From Enterobacter cloacae (GTDB lineage Bacteria > Pseudomonadota > Gammaproteobacteria > Enterobacterales > Enterobacteriaceae), in the NCBI RefSeq assembly GCF_011078175.1, contig NZ_JAALCJ010000005.1, positions 348,871-412,870 on the forward strand: a stretch of 64,000 bases of DNA, written 5' to 3'. Each line of letters starts with the position of its first letter. Position 1 is the stretch's first letter. Made by a program: the position numbers and the translations under genes. The notes under the pieces are model-generated. The model was not told the DNA's origin. It ran no database searches and saw only the letters and a list, made by a program, of their open reading frames with translations. This document shows positions 9,662-18,924 of the stretch, piece after piece.

Positions 9662-9862
9662 TTACTCTGCTTCATCTAACCAGACTAACAGAATCGCCTC
9701 CAGAATTTTTTCATTGGATGCGTTTGGATCGTCGTCGAAATCTTCTAAATCGCAGATCCACTGGTGCATGTCGGTGAATCGTACGGTTTTCGGATCGAGA
9801 TCCGGGTTCGCGTCGTAGAGCGCTTCGCCGATCTCACGGCTGTCAGTCCACTTCAGTCCCAT
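9662..9862 (-). CDS. iscX: Fe-S assembly protein IscX
   Basis: Small acidic protein (66 residues) that binds IscS and iron and is thought to modulate the rate of cluster assembly. [18 protein letters not shown] marks the true start; a longer in-frame version would run into fdx. The acidic surface is evident in [14 protein letters not shown]. It is the last gene of the isc operon, one base after fdx, which suggests coupled translation. Confidence 0.95.
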   Translation of the reverse strand: MGLKWTDSREIGEALYDANPDLDPKTVRFTDMHQWICDLEDFDDDPNASNEKILEAILLVWLDEAE

Positions 9863-9863
9863 A

Positions 9864-10199
9864 TTAATGCTCGCGTGCGTGGTTGATGGTGTAGCGTGGG
9901 AATTCCACGACCAGATCTTCATCGGTCACCGCGGCCTGGCAGCTTAAGCGGCTGTCTGGCTCCAGACCCCATGCTTTATCCAGCATGTCGTCTTCGTCTT
10001 CGGTGCTCTCAGCAAGAGAGTCGAAACCTTCACGCACGATGCAGTGGCAGGTGGTGCAGGCACAGGATTTTTCACAGGCGTGTTCCACTTCGATACCTGC
10101 GCGCAGGGCAACATCGAGAATGGTTTCACCGGTCTTCGCTTCCAGAACAGCGCCATCCGGACAGAGGTCCGCATGAGGCAAAATAACAATCTTTGGCAT
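9864..10199 (-). CDS. fdx: [2Fe-2S] ferredoxin of the ISC system
   Basis: Adrenodoxin-type ferredoxin that supplies electrons for cluster building on IscU and binds IscS. The four expected cluster ligands are present at Cys42, Cys48, Cys51 and Cys87, with the extra conserved Cys46 in the [11 protein letters not shown] loop. The 111-residue length equals E. coli Fdx. It starts one base after the hscA stop, typical of tight packing in this operon. Confidence 0.97.
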   Translation of the reverse strand: MPKIVILPHADLCPDGAVLEAKTGETILDVALRAGIEVEHACEKSCACTTCHCIVREGFDSLAESTEDEDDMLDKAWGLEPDSRLSCQAAVTDEDLVVEFPRYTINHAREH

Positions 10200-10200
10200 A

Positions 10201-12051
10201 TTAAACCTCGTCCACGGACTGGCCTTTCAGCGCGACGCGGACAGATTTGTCCATGCGGCGAGCGGCGAAGTCCTGGGTTTGTTTATCAACGTTTTTAATG
10301 GCTTCTTCTATTGCGTCAGCGTCATTGCCCATGGCGACGACGCTTAAGTGCGCGGCAGCCTCGTCAATCACCTGACGCTCAGCGGCGCTTAACAGCGCGG
10401 CATCGGCATTGAGTGCCCCGGTCAGGCTCTCCAGCACGCGTGCGGCTTCCACTTTCTGTTCCGCCAGCATACGCGCCTTCACATCCTGCTCGGCGTAGCT
10501 CATTGAGTCCTGAATCATGGAGGCGATTTCGCCATCGGTCAGGCCGTAGGACGGCTTAACCTGAATAGACGATTCCACGCCGGTGGATTTTTCCATCGCC
10601 GTGACGCTGAGCAGGCCGTCGGCATCCACCTGGAAGGTGACGCGAATATGCGCCCCGCCCGCCGGTAATGCAGGGATACCGCGCAGCGCAAAGCGCGCCA
10701 GAGAGCGGCAGTCCTGCACCAGCTCGCGTTCGCCCTGCATGACGTGGATGGACATCGCAGTCTGGCCGTCTTTAAAGGTGGTGAACTCTTGCGCGCGCGC
10801 CACCGGAATGGTGGTGTTACGCGGGATGACTTTCTCCACCAGGCCACCCATGGTTTCTAAACCAAGGGACAGCGGGATAACGTCCAGCAGCAGCATTTCA
10901 CTGTCCGGCTTGTTGCCGACCAGAATATCGGCCTGGATAGCGGCGCCTACGGCGACCACTTTGTCCGGATCGATGGCGGTCAGCGGCGTGCGGCCAAAGA
11001 ACTCACCTACACGTTCGCGCACCAGCGGCACGCGGGTAGAGCCGCCGACCATGACCACTTCCAGCACCTCGTCAGCCTCAACGCCCGCATCTTTCAATGC
11101 GCGACGGCAGGCCAGCAGGGTGCGTTTAACCAAAGGTGCGATCAGATCGTTAAACTGGTCGCGGGAGATTTCACCCTGCCAGCCCGCCACGTTCACGGTA
11201 ACCGTCTGCGCATCGCTGAGGGCAATTTTGGCATCGATGGCCGCATCCAGCAGTTCACGCTGGACGCGCGCATCGCTGCGATCGGCAATACCGGCCTGCT
11301 CGCGAATGTAATCCGCCAGCAGATGATCGAAGTCATCGCCGCCCAGCGCGGAATCCCCGCCGGTCGCCAGCACTTCGAACACGCCGCGGCTTAAGCGCAA
11401 GATTGAGATATCAAACGTCCCGCCGCCCAGGTCGTAAACTGCAATCACCCCTTCCTGACCGGAGTCGAGGCCGTAGGCAATCGCCGCCGCCGTCGGTTCA
11501 TTCAGCAGGCGCAGCACGTGCAGGCCCGCCAGACGGGCTGCATCCTTGGTGCCCTGACGCTGTGCATCATCAAAATAGGCCGGAACGGTAATCACCACGC
11601 CGTCGAGATCGCCGCCGAGCGTCGCTGTAGCGCGCGCTGCCAGCGCCTTCAGGATGTCCGCAGAAACACGGATCGGGTTCAGCAGACCGGCCTCGGTTGC
11701 AATCATCGGCAGGCCGTTTTCGCTGGCCTGAAGCTGATACGGCAGATGCGGGTAGCGGGCCTGGATATCAGCCAGCGAGCGGCCCATCATGCGCTTAACC
11801 GAACTGATTGTATTGGCCGGATCGCGCGCGGCGTTAGCGCGGGCATCAAACCCGACCGCGTGACCCTGCTGCTGGTAGTGGACCACGGAAGGCAGCAGAT
11901 GGCGCCCCTGCTCGTCAGCCAGCGTTTCCGCCTGGCCGCTACGCACGGTCGCCACGAGAGAATTGGTGGTGCCCAGGTCAATCCCCACCGCCAGACGACG
12001 CTGGTGCGGTGCGGCACTTAAGCCAGGCTCACTAATTTGTAATAAGGCCAT
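10201..12051 (-). CDS. hscA: Hsp70-type chaperone HscA
   Basis: Specialised Hsp70 that uses ATP to drive cluster release from IscU, recruited by HscB and by the LPPVK motif of IscU. The N-terminal ATPase domain carries [15 protein letters not shown] and the phosphate-2 loop [14 protein letters not shown] substrate-binding domain follows. Its 616 residues match the E. coli protein. It lies 14 bases after hscB in the isc operon. Confidence 0.97.
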   Translation of the reverse strand: MALLQISEPGLSAAPHQRRLAVGIDLGTTNSLVATVRSGQAETLADEQGRHLLPSVVHYQQQGHAVGFDARANAARDPANTISSVKRMMGRSLADIQARYPHLPYQLQASENGLPMIATEAGLLNPIRVSADILKALAARATATLGGDLDGVVITVPAYFDDAQRQGTKDAARLAGLHVLRLLNEPTAAAIAYGLDSGQEGVIAVYDLGGGTFDISILRLSRGVFEVLATGGDSALGGDDFDHLLADYIREQAGIADRSDARVQRELLDAAIDAKIALSDAQTVTVNVAGWQGEISRDQFNDLIAPLVKRTLLACRRALKDAGVEADEVLEVVMVGGSTRVPLVRERVGEFFGRTPLTAIDPDKVVAVGAAIQADILVGNKPDSEMLLLDVIPLSLGLETMGGLVEKVIPRNTTIPVARAQEFTTFKDGQTAMSIHVMQGERELVQDCRSLARFALRGIPALPAGGAHIRVTFQVDADGLLSVTAMEKSTGVESSIQVKPSYGLTDGEIASMIQDSMSYAEQDVKARMLAEQKVEAARVLESLTGALNADAALLSAAERQVIDEAAAHLSVVAMGNDADAIEEAIKNVDKQTQDFAARRMDKSVRVALKGQSVDEV

Positions 12052-12065
12052 AATTGCTTCCGAAA

Positions 12066-12581
12066 TTAAAAATCGAGCAGCTTTTCTTCGAGTTGTTCAG
12101 CACTGCTTCGCAGTTTATCGAGAAAACGGAGTTTGCGCACAGTGTCTGCCGCCACGTCCCAGGTCTCGTTGTTCAGTTGCTCCACCATCTGCTGATGGCG
12201 GGTATCAAACATGCCCTTCACGCGCGTGATAAAACTTTCCAGGCGCGCTTCGTCTTTGGCCTGTTCAATCTCATCCAGCTCTTCGCGCAGCTCCAGCTGC
12301 TCCATCAGAAACGCCGTATCGCGAACGGTATGTTGTTCGCTCGCCAGATCGAAACCGTGGAGCGAGAGCAGATATTCTGCACGCGCCAGCGGATGACGCA
12401 GCGTTTGCCAGGCCTGGTTGATGGTTGCGGAGTGTGATACCGCAGCCAGCTGCTCTGCCTGCGTCCCGCTGGCGAATTTATCCGGATGGTACTGACGCTG
12501 GAGATCCTGGAAACGAACCGTCAGCGCCTGAAGATCGATCGGGTATTGAGCGGGTAGTCCGAAGAGAGTGAAGTAATCCAT
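12066..12581 (-). CDS. hscB: J-domain co-chaperone HscB
   Basis: DnaJ-type co-chaperone (171 residues) that delivers IscU to HscA and stimulates its ATPase. The N-terminal J domain (about residues 1-75) contains the essential HPD tripeptide in [10 protein letters not shown]. The C-terminal part is a helical bundle that binds IscU. It is preceded in the operon by iscA after a 76-base gap containing a stable hairpin. Confidence 0.97.
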   Translation of the reverse strand: MDYFTLFGLPAQYPIDLQALTVRFQDLQRQYHPDKFASGTQAEQLAAVSHSATINQAWQTLRHPLARAEYLLSLHGFDLASEQHTVRDTAFLMEQLELREELDEIEQAKDEARLESFITRVKGMFDTRHQQMVEQLNNETWDVAADTVRKLRFLDKLRSSAEQLEEKLLDF

Positions 12582-12610
12582 AACAATCTCAGGGGTAGCC
12601 TGTTAGAACA

Positions 12611-12642
12611 AACCCCACGCGCAGCAAAGCCACGGTGGGGTT
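12611..12642 (-). other. Hairpin in the iscA-hscB gap
   Basis: Inverted repeat AACCCCAC...GTGGGGTT with further pairing towards the loop. On the minus (transcribed) strand it lies just after the iscA stop and is followed by the T-rich TTTGTTCT. This resembles a weak intrinsic terminator or an mRNA-stability hairpin that would lower hscBA-fdx expression relative to iscRSUA. The effect is inferred. Confidence 0.55.
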
Positions 12643-12657
12643 TCGGATGACGCGCGG

Positions 12658-12981
12658 TTAAACGTGGAAGCTTTCGCCGCAACCACACTCGTCTTTGACG
12701 TTCGGGTTCGTGAATTTGAACCCTTCGTTCAGGCCTTCTTTAACGAAGTCCAGCTGAGTGCCGTTGAGGAATTGCAGGCTTTTGCCATCGACCACCACCT
12801 TCACGCCCTTGTCTTCAAACACGGTGTCATCAGACGCCGGCTCGTCAACAAACTCCAGTACGTAAGCCATACCAGAACAGCCGGAGGTACGTACGCCCAG
12901 TCGCAGGCCAAAGCCTTTACCACGGTTCGCCAGAAAAGAGCTTACTCGCGCGGCAGCGCTGTCGCTAAGGGTAATCGACAT
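12658..12981 (-). CDS. iscA: Iron-sulfur carrier IscA
   Basis: A-type carrier that passes iron-sulfur clusters from the scaffold to target proteins. The three invariant ligands Cys35, Cys99 and Cys101 are present (TSGCSGM and [10 protein letters not shown]). I chose the ATG at 12981 over a TTG two codons upstream, because [13 protein letters not shown] gives the standard 107 residues. It follows iscU by 13 bases. Confidence 0.97.
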   Translation of the reverse strand: MSITLSDSAAARVSSFLANRGKGFGLRLGVRTSGCSGMAYVLEFVDEPASDDTVFEDKGVKVVVDGKSLQFLNGTQLDFVKEGLNEGFKFTNPNVKDECGCGESFHV

Positions 12982-12994
12982 ACTCAAACCTCAA

Positions 12995-13381
12995 TTATTT
13001 TGCTTCACGTTTGCTTTTATAATCCGCAATAGCGGCTTTGATCGCGTCTTCTGCCAGAATAGAACAGTGAATTTTCACCGGTGGCAGTTCGAGTTCTTCA
13101 GCAATATCCGTGTTCTTGATTGCCTGTGCTTCGTCCAGAGACTTGCCCTTCACCCATTCGGTAACCAGGGAGCTGGACGCAATTGCAGAACCGCAGCCGT
13201 AGGTCTTGAAGCGCGCGTCTTCAATGATACCTTCATTGTTGACTTTAATCTGCAACTTCATCACGTCGCCACACGCCGGTGCACCGACCATGCCGCTACC
13301 AACAGATTCGTCGCTGTTGTCAAAAGAGCCAACGTTGCGCGGGTTTTCGTAATGATCGATGACTTTTTCGCTGTATGCCAT
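12995..13381 (-). CDS. iscU: Iron-sulfur cluster scaffold IscU
   Basis: Scaffold on which [2Fe-2S] clusters are assembled from IscS-derived sulfur. Cluster cysteines occur at Cys37 (GAPACGD), in YGCGSA and in IHCSIL. The HscA recognition motif LPPVK precedes the third cysteine. The 128-residue length is standard. Third gene of the isc operon, 24 bases after iscS. Confidence 0.98.
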   Translation of the reverse strand: MAYSEKVIDHYENPRNVGSFDNSDESVGSGMVGAPACGDVMKLQIKVNNEGIIEDARFKTYGCGSAIASSSLVTEWVKGKSLDEAQAIKNTDIAEELELPPVKIHCSILAEDAIKAAIADYKSKREAK

Positions 13382-13405
13382 GATGGAATTCTCCTTATGT
13401 ACCGA

Positions 13406-14620
13406 TTAGTGATGTGACCATTCAATGCTGTTCAGATCCACGCCCTGCTTGAACATTTCCCACAGTGGAGAAAGGTCGCGCAGACGGCCGATGGAGTTGC
13501 GAACCAGCTTGATGGTGTAGTCAATCTCTTCTTCGGTAGTGAAACGACCTAAAGAGAAACGGATAGAGCTGTGTGCCAGCTCGTCAGTCATGCCCAGCGC
13601 GCGCAGCACGTAGGATGGCTCGAGGCTCGCAGACGTACAGGCAGAACCGGAAGAAACCGCCAGGTCTTTCAGGGCCATGATCAGCGATTCGCCTTCAACA
13701 TAGTTGAAGCTGACGTTGAGGATGTTCGGTGCGCCCTGCTCAAGATCGCCGTTCAGATACACTTCTTCCATGTCCTTCACGCCGTCCCACAGACGGTTAC
13801 GCAGCGTGCGCAGGCGTGCCATCTCGGTTTCCATCTCTTCTTTCGCAATGCGGTACGCTTCGCCCATGCCCACGATCTGGTGAACAGGCAGCGTACCGGA
13901 ACGCATGCCGCGCTCGTGACCGCCGCCGTGCATCTGTGCTTCGATGCGGATACGTGGCTTACGACGAACGTACAGCGCGCCGATCCCTTTCGGACCATAG
14001 ATTTTGTGGCCGGAGAAGGACATCAGGTCCACTTTCAGCTGGCTCAGGTCGATAGGCAGTTTGCCCACGCTCTGGGTCGCATCTACGTGGTAGATAATAC
14101 CGCGCGCGCGGCACATTTCGCCGATGGTAGCGATGTCCTGTACCACGCCGATTTCGTTGTTAACGTGCATGATGGAAACCAGAATGGTGTCATCACGCAT
14201 CGCCGCTTCGAGCTCTTTCAGGTCGATGATCCCGTTGCTCTGGGGCGCCAGGTAAGTCACTTCGAACCCTTCACGCTCCAGCTGACGGCAGGTGTCCAGC
14301 ACGGCTTTGTGTTCGGTTTTACTGGTGATAATGTGCTTGCCTTTTTTCTGATAAAAGTTGGCTGCACCTTTGATCGCCAGGTTGTCGGATTCGGTCGCAC
14401 CGGAGGTGAAAACAATTTCACGCGGGTCGGCACCGACCAGGTCAGCAATCTGATTACGGGCGATATCAACCGCCTCTTCAGCGTGCCAGCCAAAACGGTG
14501 TGAACGGGAAGCTGGGTTACCAAAGTTTCCGTCCAGGGTCAGACACTGCATCATTTTCTCGGCAACACGCGGGTCCACCGGCGTGGTTGCGGAGTAGTCG
14601 AGATAAATCGGTAATTTCAT
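13406..14620 (-). CDS. iscS: Cysteine desulfurase IscS
   Basis: PLP enzyme that removes sulfur from cysteine and hands it to IscU, and also to TusA and ThiI for thio-modifications. Visible motifs are the PLP-lysine segment [12 protein letters not shown] and the mobile catalytic loop [14 protein letters not shown]. Start [14 protein letters not shown] gives the usual 404 residues; an upstream in-frame ATG adds seven unlikely residues. The 117-base leader between iscR and iscS is GC-rich and probably folded. In E. coli that leader is the RyhB target region. Confidence 0.98.
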   Translation of the reverse strand: MKLPIYLDYSATTPVDPRVAEKMMQCLTLDGNFGNPASRSHRFGWHAEEAVDIARNQIADLVGADPREIVFTSGATESDNLAIKGAANFYQKKGKHIITSKTEHKAVLDTCRQLEREGFEVTYLAPQSNGIIDLKELEAAMRDDTILVSIMHVNNEIGVVQDIATIGEMCRARGIIYHVDATQSVGKLPIDLSQLKVDLMSFSGHKIYGPKGIGALYVRRKPRIRIEAQMHGGGHERGMRSGTLPVHQIVGMGEAYRIAKEEMETEMARLRTLRNRLWDGVKDMEEVYLNGDLEQGAPNILNVSFNYVEGESLIMALKDLAVSSGSACTSASLEPSYVLRALGMTDELAHSSIRFSLGRFTTEEEIDYTIKLVRNSIGRLRDLSPLWEMFKQGVDLNSIEWSHH

Positions 14621-14737
14621 TGCTCTATAAACTCCGTACATCGCTTCAATGCAAGGAATCAGGCAACCGGCTGGATGTACGACCGAGTACGCGGGATGTG
14701 TCCACCCCGGCCTGATTCTGAATACTTATCTTTTTAA

Positions 14738-15229
14738 TTACGCGCGCAGTTTGACGTCGATAGCGTCCTGTGTGCGGGTACTGCGTTGTGGATCCTGACT
14801 ATGCTGACGACCAGAGACATCCAGAACTTCCTGGTTGTTAACCAGTTCACCCAGGGTGATGTTGTTCAGGAAGCCGGTCAGACGGTCGCTCAGATCGCGC
14901 CACAGCGCGTGGGTCAGGCATTTATCGCCGCCCTGGCAGCCGCCTTTACCCTGGCAACGGGTCGCGTCAACGGATTCGTCAACCGCGCTAATCACTTCGC
15001 CAACCGCAATACTGCCCGCGTCTTTACCCAGCAGATAACCGCCGCCCGGGCCACGAACGCTGGACACCAGTCCATTTTTACGCAGTCTGGAGAACAGCTG
15101 TTCCAGGTAAGAGAGGGAGATCCCTTGTCGTTCAGAAATATCAGCCAACGGAACCGGGCCCGCTTCGGAGTTGAGCGCAACGTCCAGCATCGCGGTCACG
15201 GCATAACGCCCTTTAGATGTCAGTCTCAT
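14738..15229 (-). CDS. iscR: Rrf2-family Fe-S regulator IscR
   Basis: [2Fe-2S]-sensing transcription factor that represses its own operon when clusters are plentiful, and controls suf and other genes in the apo form. The winged-helix N-terminus [16 protein letters not shown] is intact. The cluster ligands Cys92, Cys98, Cys104 and His107 are all present. Length is 163 residues, close to the 162 in E. coli. Two adjacent IscR-type sites lie just upstream. Confidence 0.97.
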   Translation of the reverse strand: MRLTSKGRYAVTAMLDVALNSEAGPVPLADISERQGISLSYLEQLFSRLRKNGLVSSVRGPGGGYLLGKDAGSIAVGEVISAVDESVDATRCQGKGGCQGGDKCLTHALWRDLSDRLTGFLNNITLGELVNNQEVLDVSGRQHSQDPQRSTRTQDAIDVKLRA

Positions 15230-15311
15230 GTCTTACTTAACCTCAAACTCGCCCCTGCCCGGGGTTTTTTATTGTAAAATGGGGGTATTGCATAGCAGGG
15301 CCAAGTCTGAC

Positions 15312-15361
15312 ATTCCTGACTAAAATGGTCAACTATTTACTTGACTGTTTTAGTCAGGTAT
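15312..15361 (-). promoter_or_regulatory. Tandem IscR type 1 binding sites, isc promoter
   Basis: Two abutting 25-base elements, 15312-15336 and 15337-15361, each fit the known IscR type 1 pattern. Their dyad cores read CTGACTAAAATGGTCAA and TTGACTGTTTTAGTCAG. They lie 83-132 bases upstream of the iscR start, where holo-IscR autorepression takes place in E. coli. The pattern match is seen; the function is from known biology. Confidence 0.88.
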
Positions 15362-15386
15362 TTAACCTTCTGTGCCGTATCCTTTT

Positions 15387-15455
15387 GCCCGGCGGCGCTA
15401 TGCTTGCACGGGCCTACGGGTTTTGTAGGCCGGGTAAGCGCAGCGCCACCCGGCG
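15387..15455. repeat. BIME element between trmJ and the isc promoter
   Basis: Two inverted REP arms, GCCCGGCGGCGCTATGCTTG and GGTAAGCGCAGCGCCACCCGG, flank the GGCCTAC...GTAGGCC core. It lies 12 bases beyond the trmJ stop, that is, upstream of iscR and near the IscR sites. It is the same family as the repeats at 8201 and 24741. Confidence 0.85.
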
Positions 15456-15466
15456 AACAGACGGCA

Positions 15467-16192
15467 CTACTCGTTATTCTTCTGCTCAATCGACGCCAGA
15501 ATTCCGCGCAGGATATTCAGCTCCTGGCTTTCCGGACGCGCTCGGGTGAACATACGGCGCAGCTTGTTCATCACCTGGCCCGGGTGGCCTTCACGGATAA
15601 AACCGGTAGAGAGCAGCGTCTGCTCCAGATGACCGTAGAAACGCTCCAGGTCGTCCACCAACGGGTAGGCCGTCTCTTCTTTAGATTCGACCGGCTTCTC
15701 CTGCGTCGCCAGCCATGCCATGCGCACTTCGTAGGCGATCACCTGTACCGCCATCGCCAGATTCAGCGAGCTGTATTCCGGGTTGGCGGCAATCGCCACG
15801 TGGTAGTGACACTTCTGTAGTTCCTCGTTGGTCAGGCCAACGCGTTCACGACCAAACACCAGCGCAACCGGCGCCTGGTCCGCTTCTGAGATGCTCTTCA
15901 GGCCGCATTCGCGCGGGTCCAGCATCGGCCAGGGCAGCGTACGGGAGCGCGCGCTGGTCCCCACCACCAGGCTGCAACCGGCCAGGGCTTCGTCCAGGGT
16001 GTCCACGATCTGCGCATTACCGATCACGTCGCTGGCGCCGGCCGCCAGAGCAATAGCCTGAGAGTCTGGTTTCACCAGCGGATTCACCAGCCACAGGTTC
16101 GTTAAGCCCATGGTTTTCATAGCGCGGGCCACAGAGCCCATGTTGCCGGTGTGCGATGTTTCGACCAGCACGATTCGAATGTTTTGCAGCAT
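15467..16192 (-). CDS. trmJ: tRNA (cytidine/uridine-2'-O-)-methyltransferase TrmJ
   Basis: SPOUT-class methyltransferase that 2'-O-methylates position 32 of several tRNAs. [19 protein letters not shown] is the family start, giving 241 residues against 246 in E. coli; an upstream in-frame extension of 22 codons is not supported. The SPOUT cofactor region [14 protein letters not shown] is visible. Located between iscR and suhB, as in E. coli, and divergent from suhB. Confidence 0.96.
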   Translation of the reverse strand: MLQNIRIVLVETSHTGNMGSVARAMKTMGLTNLWLVNPLVKPDSQAIALAAGASDVIGNAQIVDTLDEALAGCSLVVGTSARSRTLPWPMLDPRECGLKSISEADQAPVALVFGRERVGLTNEELQKCHYHVAIAANPEYSSLNLAMAVQVIAYEVRMAWLATQEKPVESKEETAYPLVDDLERFYGHLEQTLLSTGFIREGHPGQVMNKLRRMFTRARPESQELNILRGILASIEQKNNE

Positions 16193-16324
16193 AATTTTTA
16201 GATGTCTGGATTCAGTGTCTGAAGAATATTCGGGCATATTATCATAAACGAGAGACATAATCCGATCCCGCTGCTATACTCTGCGCCGATTTTCCTGTTC
16301 TTTAACATCCAGTGAGAGAGACCG

Positions 16325-17128
16325 ATGCATCCGATGCTGACCATCGCCGTGCGCGCAGCGCGCAAGGCGGGTAATGTAATTGCCAAACACTACGAAACCC
16401 CAGACTCCGTAGAAACCAGCCAGAAAGGCAGCAATGATTTCGTGACTAACGTCGATAAAGCCGCAGAAGCGATTATTATCGAAACGATCCGCAAATCTTA
16501 CCCGCAGCACACCATCATCACCGAAGAAAGCGGTGAACATGAAGGTACCGATCAGGATGTTCAATGGGTTATCGATCCACTGGATGGCACCACCAACTTC
16601 GTCAAACGCCTGCCACACTTCTCTGTGTCTATCGCAGTACGCATCAAAGGCCGTACTGAAGTCGCCGTTGTTTACGATCCAATGCGTAACGAACTGTTTA
16701 CCGCGACCCGCGGTCAGGGCGCGCAGCTGAACGGCTACCGTCTGCGTTGCAGCAATGCACGCGATCTGGACGGCACCATTCTGGCGACCGGCTTCCCGTT
16801 CAAGGCGAAGCAGCACGCAACTACCTATATGAATATTCTGGGCAAGCTGTTCACCGAATGCGCGGACTTCCGTCGCACCGGCTCTGCTGCACTGGATCTG
16901 GCCTACGTAGCGACCGGCCGCGTTGACGGTTACTTCGAACTGTCCCTGAAGCCATGGGATTTTGCGGCGGGCGAGCTGATCGCGCGTGAAGCAGGTGCGA
17001 TTGTTTGCGACTTCACCGGCGGCCATAACTATATGTCTACCGGCAACATCGTTGCAGGTAACCCGCGCGTCGTTAAAGCCATGCTGGCAAACATGCGTGA
17101 TGAACTGAGCGATGCGCTGAAGCGTTAA
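16325..17128 (+). CDS. suhB: Inositol-1-monophosphatase family protein SuhB
   Basis: Mg2+-dependent inositol monophosphatase that in E. coli also binds RNA polymerase with Nus factors to help rRNA antitermination. Both IMPase signatures are intact: the metal site WVIDPLDGTTNFV and the C-terminal WDFAAGELIAREAGA. The 267-residue length matches E. coli. It stands alone, divergent from trmJ, with a CTCTCCC-type repeat just after its stop. Confidence 0.97.
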   Translation: MHPMLTIAVRAARKAGNVIAKHYETPDSVETSQKGSNDFVTNVDKAAEAIIIETIRKSYPQHTIITEESGEHEGTDQDVQWVIDPLDGTTNFVKRLPHFSVSIAVRIKGRTEVAVVYDPMRNELFTATRGQGAQLNGYRLRCSNARDLDGTILATGFPFKAKQHATTYMNILGKLFTECADFRRTGSAALDLAYVATGRVDGYFELSLKPWDFAAGELIAREAGAIVCDFTGGHNYMSTGNIVAGNPRVVKAMLANMRDELSDALKR

Positions 17129-17139
17129 TCCCGGTAATT

Positions 17140-17171
17140 CCCTCTCCCTATGGGAGAGGGTCAGGGTGAGG
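17140..17171. repeat. Short CCCTCTCCC...GGGAGAGGG repeat after suhB
   Basis: A hairpin, CCCTCTCCC/GGGAGAGGG, is followed by TCAGGGTGAGG. A close relative, with the same arms and a GGGGTGAGG tail, lies at 40780-40812 between recO and pdxJ. This is a dispersed intergenic element of enterobacteria. Here it lies between the convergent suhB and Ni/Co permease genes and could act as a two-way stem-loop. Confidence 0.7.
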
Positions 17172-17186
17172 ACACCAGACCGCACC

Positions 17187-18170
17187 CTACCAGAAAGGCC
17201 GCAATCCCCTTCCCACCGGCACCGCACTCATCCACATCGTGACCGCAGCCACCAGCAGAATCACCCCGCCAGCCAGCGCCAGCGTTGTCCATCCAACCTG
17301 TCGCCACAATACCGGCGTTTTATTGCCGCTGAGTTTTACCGCAAGCTGACGGAAGCTATGCACAAGCAGGGCTAACGAAGAGATAGTCAGAGACGTTCCC
17401 GCCGCCATCGCCAGCGCCGAGAGCATGCCCCAGCCGAAGACACCAATCACTTTACTGAACAGCAGCACCATGATTGCCCCCGAGCACGGACGCATTCCCA
17501 TAGACAGAATAATCATCAGGCGCGCGCGCCAGTCGTCACCATTCTGTAACTGTTCCTGCGTTGGCAGATGCTGATGTCCGCACCCGCAGTTTTCATGGTG
17601 AACATGATGCGGCATAAAGGCTTTGAATTTCGGTTTTTGCAGCAACGCGCGCAGTTTTCTCAGCGCCCGCCAGCAGAGGATCAGCCCCAGCAAGCCCACC
17701 AGCGCGTAACTCCCCTTCTCCAGCCAGAAGCTGCTCATATGCAGCTGGCGGGCGGGCAGCTGTAGCAGCGAAAGGACGACCACGACCAGCGCAATCGCCA
17801 CACCGCCCTGAAGTAAAGAGGAAGCCAGCGTCAGGCCGATACTCGATTTCAGCTTCGACGGATGCGTGGCAAGCCAGGTTGTGATGACGATTTTGCCGTG
17901 CCCCGGCCCCAGGGCATGCAGCACGCCATAGATGAAGCTGAACGCCATAAGAGCGCCGCCCGCTTTGGTCGGATTTTCCGCCACGGCTTTCAGCAGCCCG
18001 CTCATCTGCTGATTAACGTCCCTCTGCCAGAGGATGCTTTTCATCATCACCTGCGGCCATGCCTGCCACAGCCAGAGCGCGCCGCAAACCGCTAATAACA
18101 AAAAAAGCGCCAGAGGCCAGAGGTGCAGCCAGCGACGCGGCTTACTGGCGGGAGAGGAGATCACTGACAT
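17187..18170 (-). CDS. Nickel/cobalt-type (NicO/RcnA family) membrane permease
   Basis: Predicted inner-membrane metal transporter of the NicO superfamily, 327 residues with about six to seven hydrophobic segments. A histidine- and cysteine-rich loop in the middle (HHVHHENCGCGHQH) is a likely metal-binding site. Segments such as FIYGVLHALGPGHGK and SMGMRPCSGAIMVL are typical of this family. Its start overlaps the end of the upstream DUF1007 gene by 10 bases, so the two are coupled. Which metal, and uptake or export, cannot be read from sequence. E. coli K-12 has yfhR at this position. Confidence 0.83.
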   Translation of the reverse strand: MSVISSPASKPRRWLHLWPLALFLLLAVCGALWLWQAWPQVMMKSILWQRDVNQQMSGLLKAVAENPTKAGGALMAFSFIYGVLHALGPGHGKIVITTWLATHPSKLKSSIGLTLASSLLQGGVAIALVVVVLSLLQLPARQLHMSSFWLEKGSYALVGLLGLILCWRALRKLRALLQKPKFKAFMPHHVHHENCGCGHQHLPTQEQLQNGDDWRARLMIILSMGMRPCSGAIMVLLFSKVIGVFGWGMLSALAMAAGTSLTISSLALLVHSFRQLAVKLSGNKTPVLWRQVGWTTLALAGGVILLVAAVTMWMSAVPVGRGLRPFW

Positions 18171-18799
18171 TGCAACGTCACCTCCTGCGCAAACTGTTTC
18201 CCTAATTCCATGTCCTCAGGAGGCGCATCCTCTTTATCGAGGGAAACGGCAAAGTTCAGCGTCTCTTCGCTGGGCGTCGGCGTGTGTACGGCAATTTTGC
18301 AGCTTTTTTGCAATATTTCTGGCAACTGTACGTCACTGTCCTGAGCGTAATGCATATCGACATAGTAGGTTGGGTCAAACGTGGAAAACGTGTACTTCTG
18401 CCCGGCCAGCGGCTGAGGGTGCGCCAGCGGAAGGATAAACGTCAGCACCGCCTGATGACCGTCGCGGGTCATGCCGTACTCCGTGGGACGGTTAAGAAAT
18501 TTCACCTTTTGTCCGTTGTGCCAGAACTCGGTGAAGTAGTGCTGACCCAGCACGTTGGCCATGACTTCCGCCGCCAGCTTTTTCCAGATCTCATCGCCAG
18601 GCTTTGCGTTTCCGGCATCGTACAGCAGGTCGGCGGAGGTTATTTCATCCATCGTCCAGCGCATTTTCAGGCCGCTGAGCTGCGTGCCGTCCGTCACCAG
18701 TTCGGTTTTCAGGCTGATAAAACTGTGAGGATGTGCGCCGGCGGCGAAGGTGAAAACCGCCAAAAATAACGCTACCGCGCTTTGTTTAACTATTTGCAT
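18161..18799 (-). CDS. Periplasmic DUF1007 family protein, partner of the NicO permease
   Basis: 212-residue exported protein with a classic signal peptide (about residues 1-22, ending near AGA). The mature form would begin with a histidine-rich HPHSF, a likely metal ligand. DUF1007 proteins recur beside NicO-type permeases and are thought to present or sense the metal in the periplasm. It is the first gene of a two-gene operon and overlaps the permease by 10 bases. It is divergent from csiE, with 125 bases between the starts. I see no clear Zur or NikR box there. Confidence 0.8.
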   Translation of the reverse strand: MQIVKQSAVALFLAVFTFAAGAHPHSFISLKTELVTDGTQLSGLKMRWTMDEITSADLLYDAGNAKPGDEIWKKLAAEVMANVLGQHYFTEFWHNGQKVKFLNRPTEYGMTRDGHQAVLTFILPLAHPQPLAGQKYTFSTFDPTYYVDMHYAQDSDVQLPEILQKSCKIAVHTPTPSEETLNFAVSLDKEDAPPEDMELGKQFAQEVTLQCQ

Positions 18800-18924
18800 C
18801 TGTTCCTCACGTCAAAAATTCTGTGATGTTCGCCAGCAATCCTGAGTGAAAGGCCTGCCGGTGCGCTTTTCAGCGCCCATCCTTTAGCTATTCTTATCAA
18901 ACATTCACACTGGATACCCGACAG

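Noticed and set aside
16274..17227. 317-codon frame opposite suhB including the LTLSHRERE stretch
   Set aside because: LTLSHRERE is the translation of the CTCTCCC dispersed repeat, and the rest is the antisense of suhB.
18800..18924. CRP site in the csiE promoter (TCTGTGATGTTCGCC)
   Set aside because: Only one good half-site (TGTGA) is present; the other half does not match, so I did not list it despite known CRP control of csiE in E. coli.
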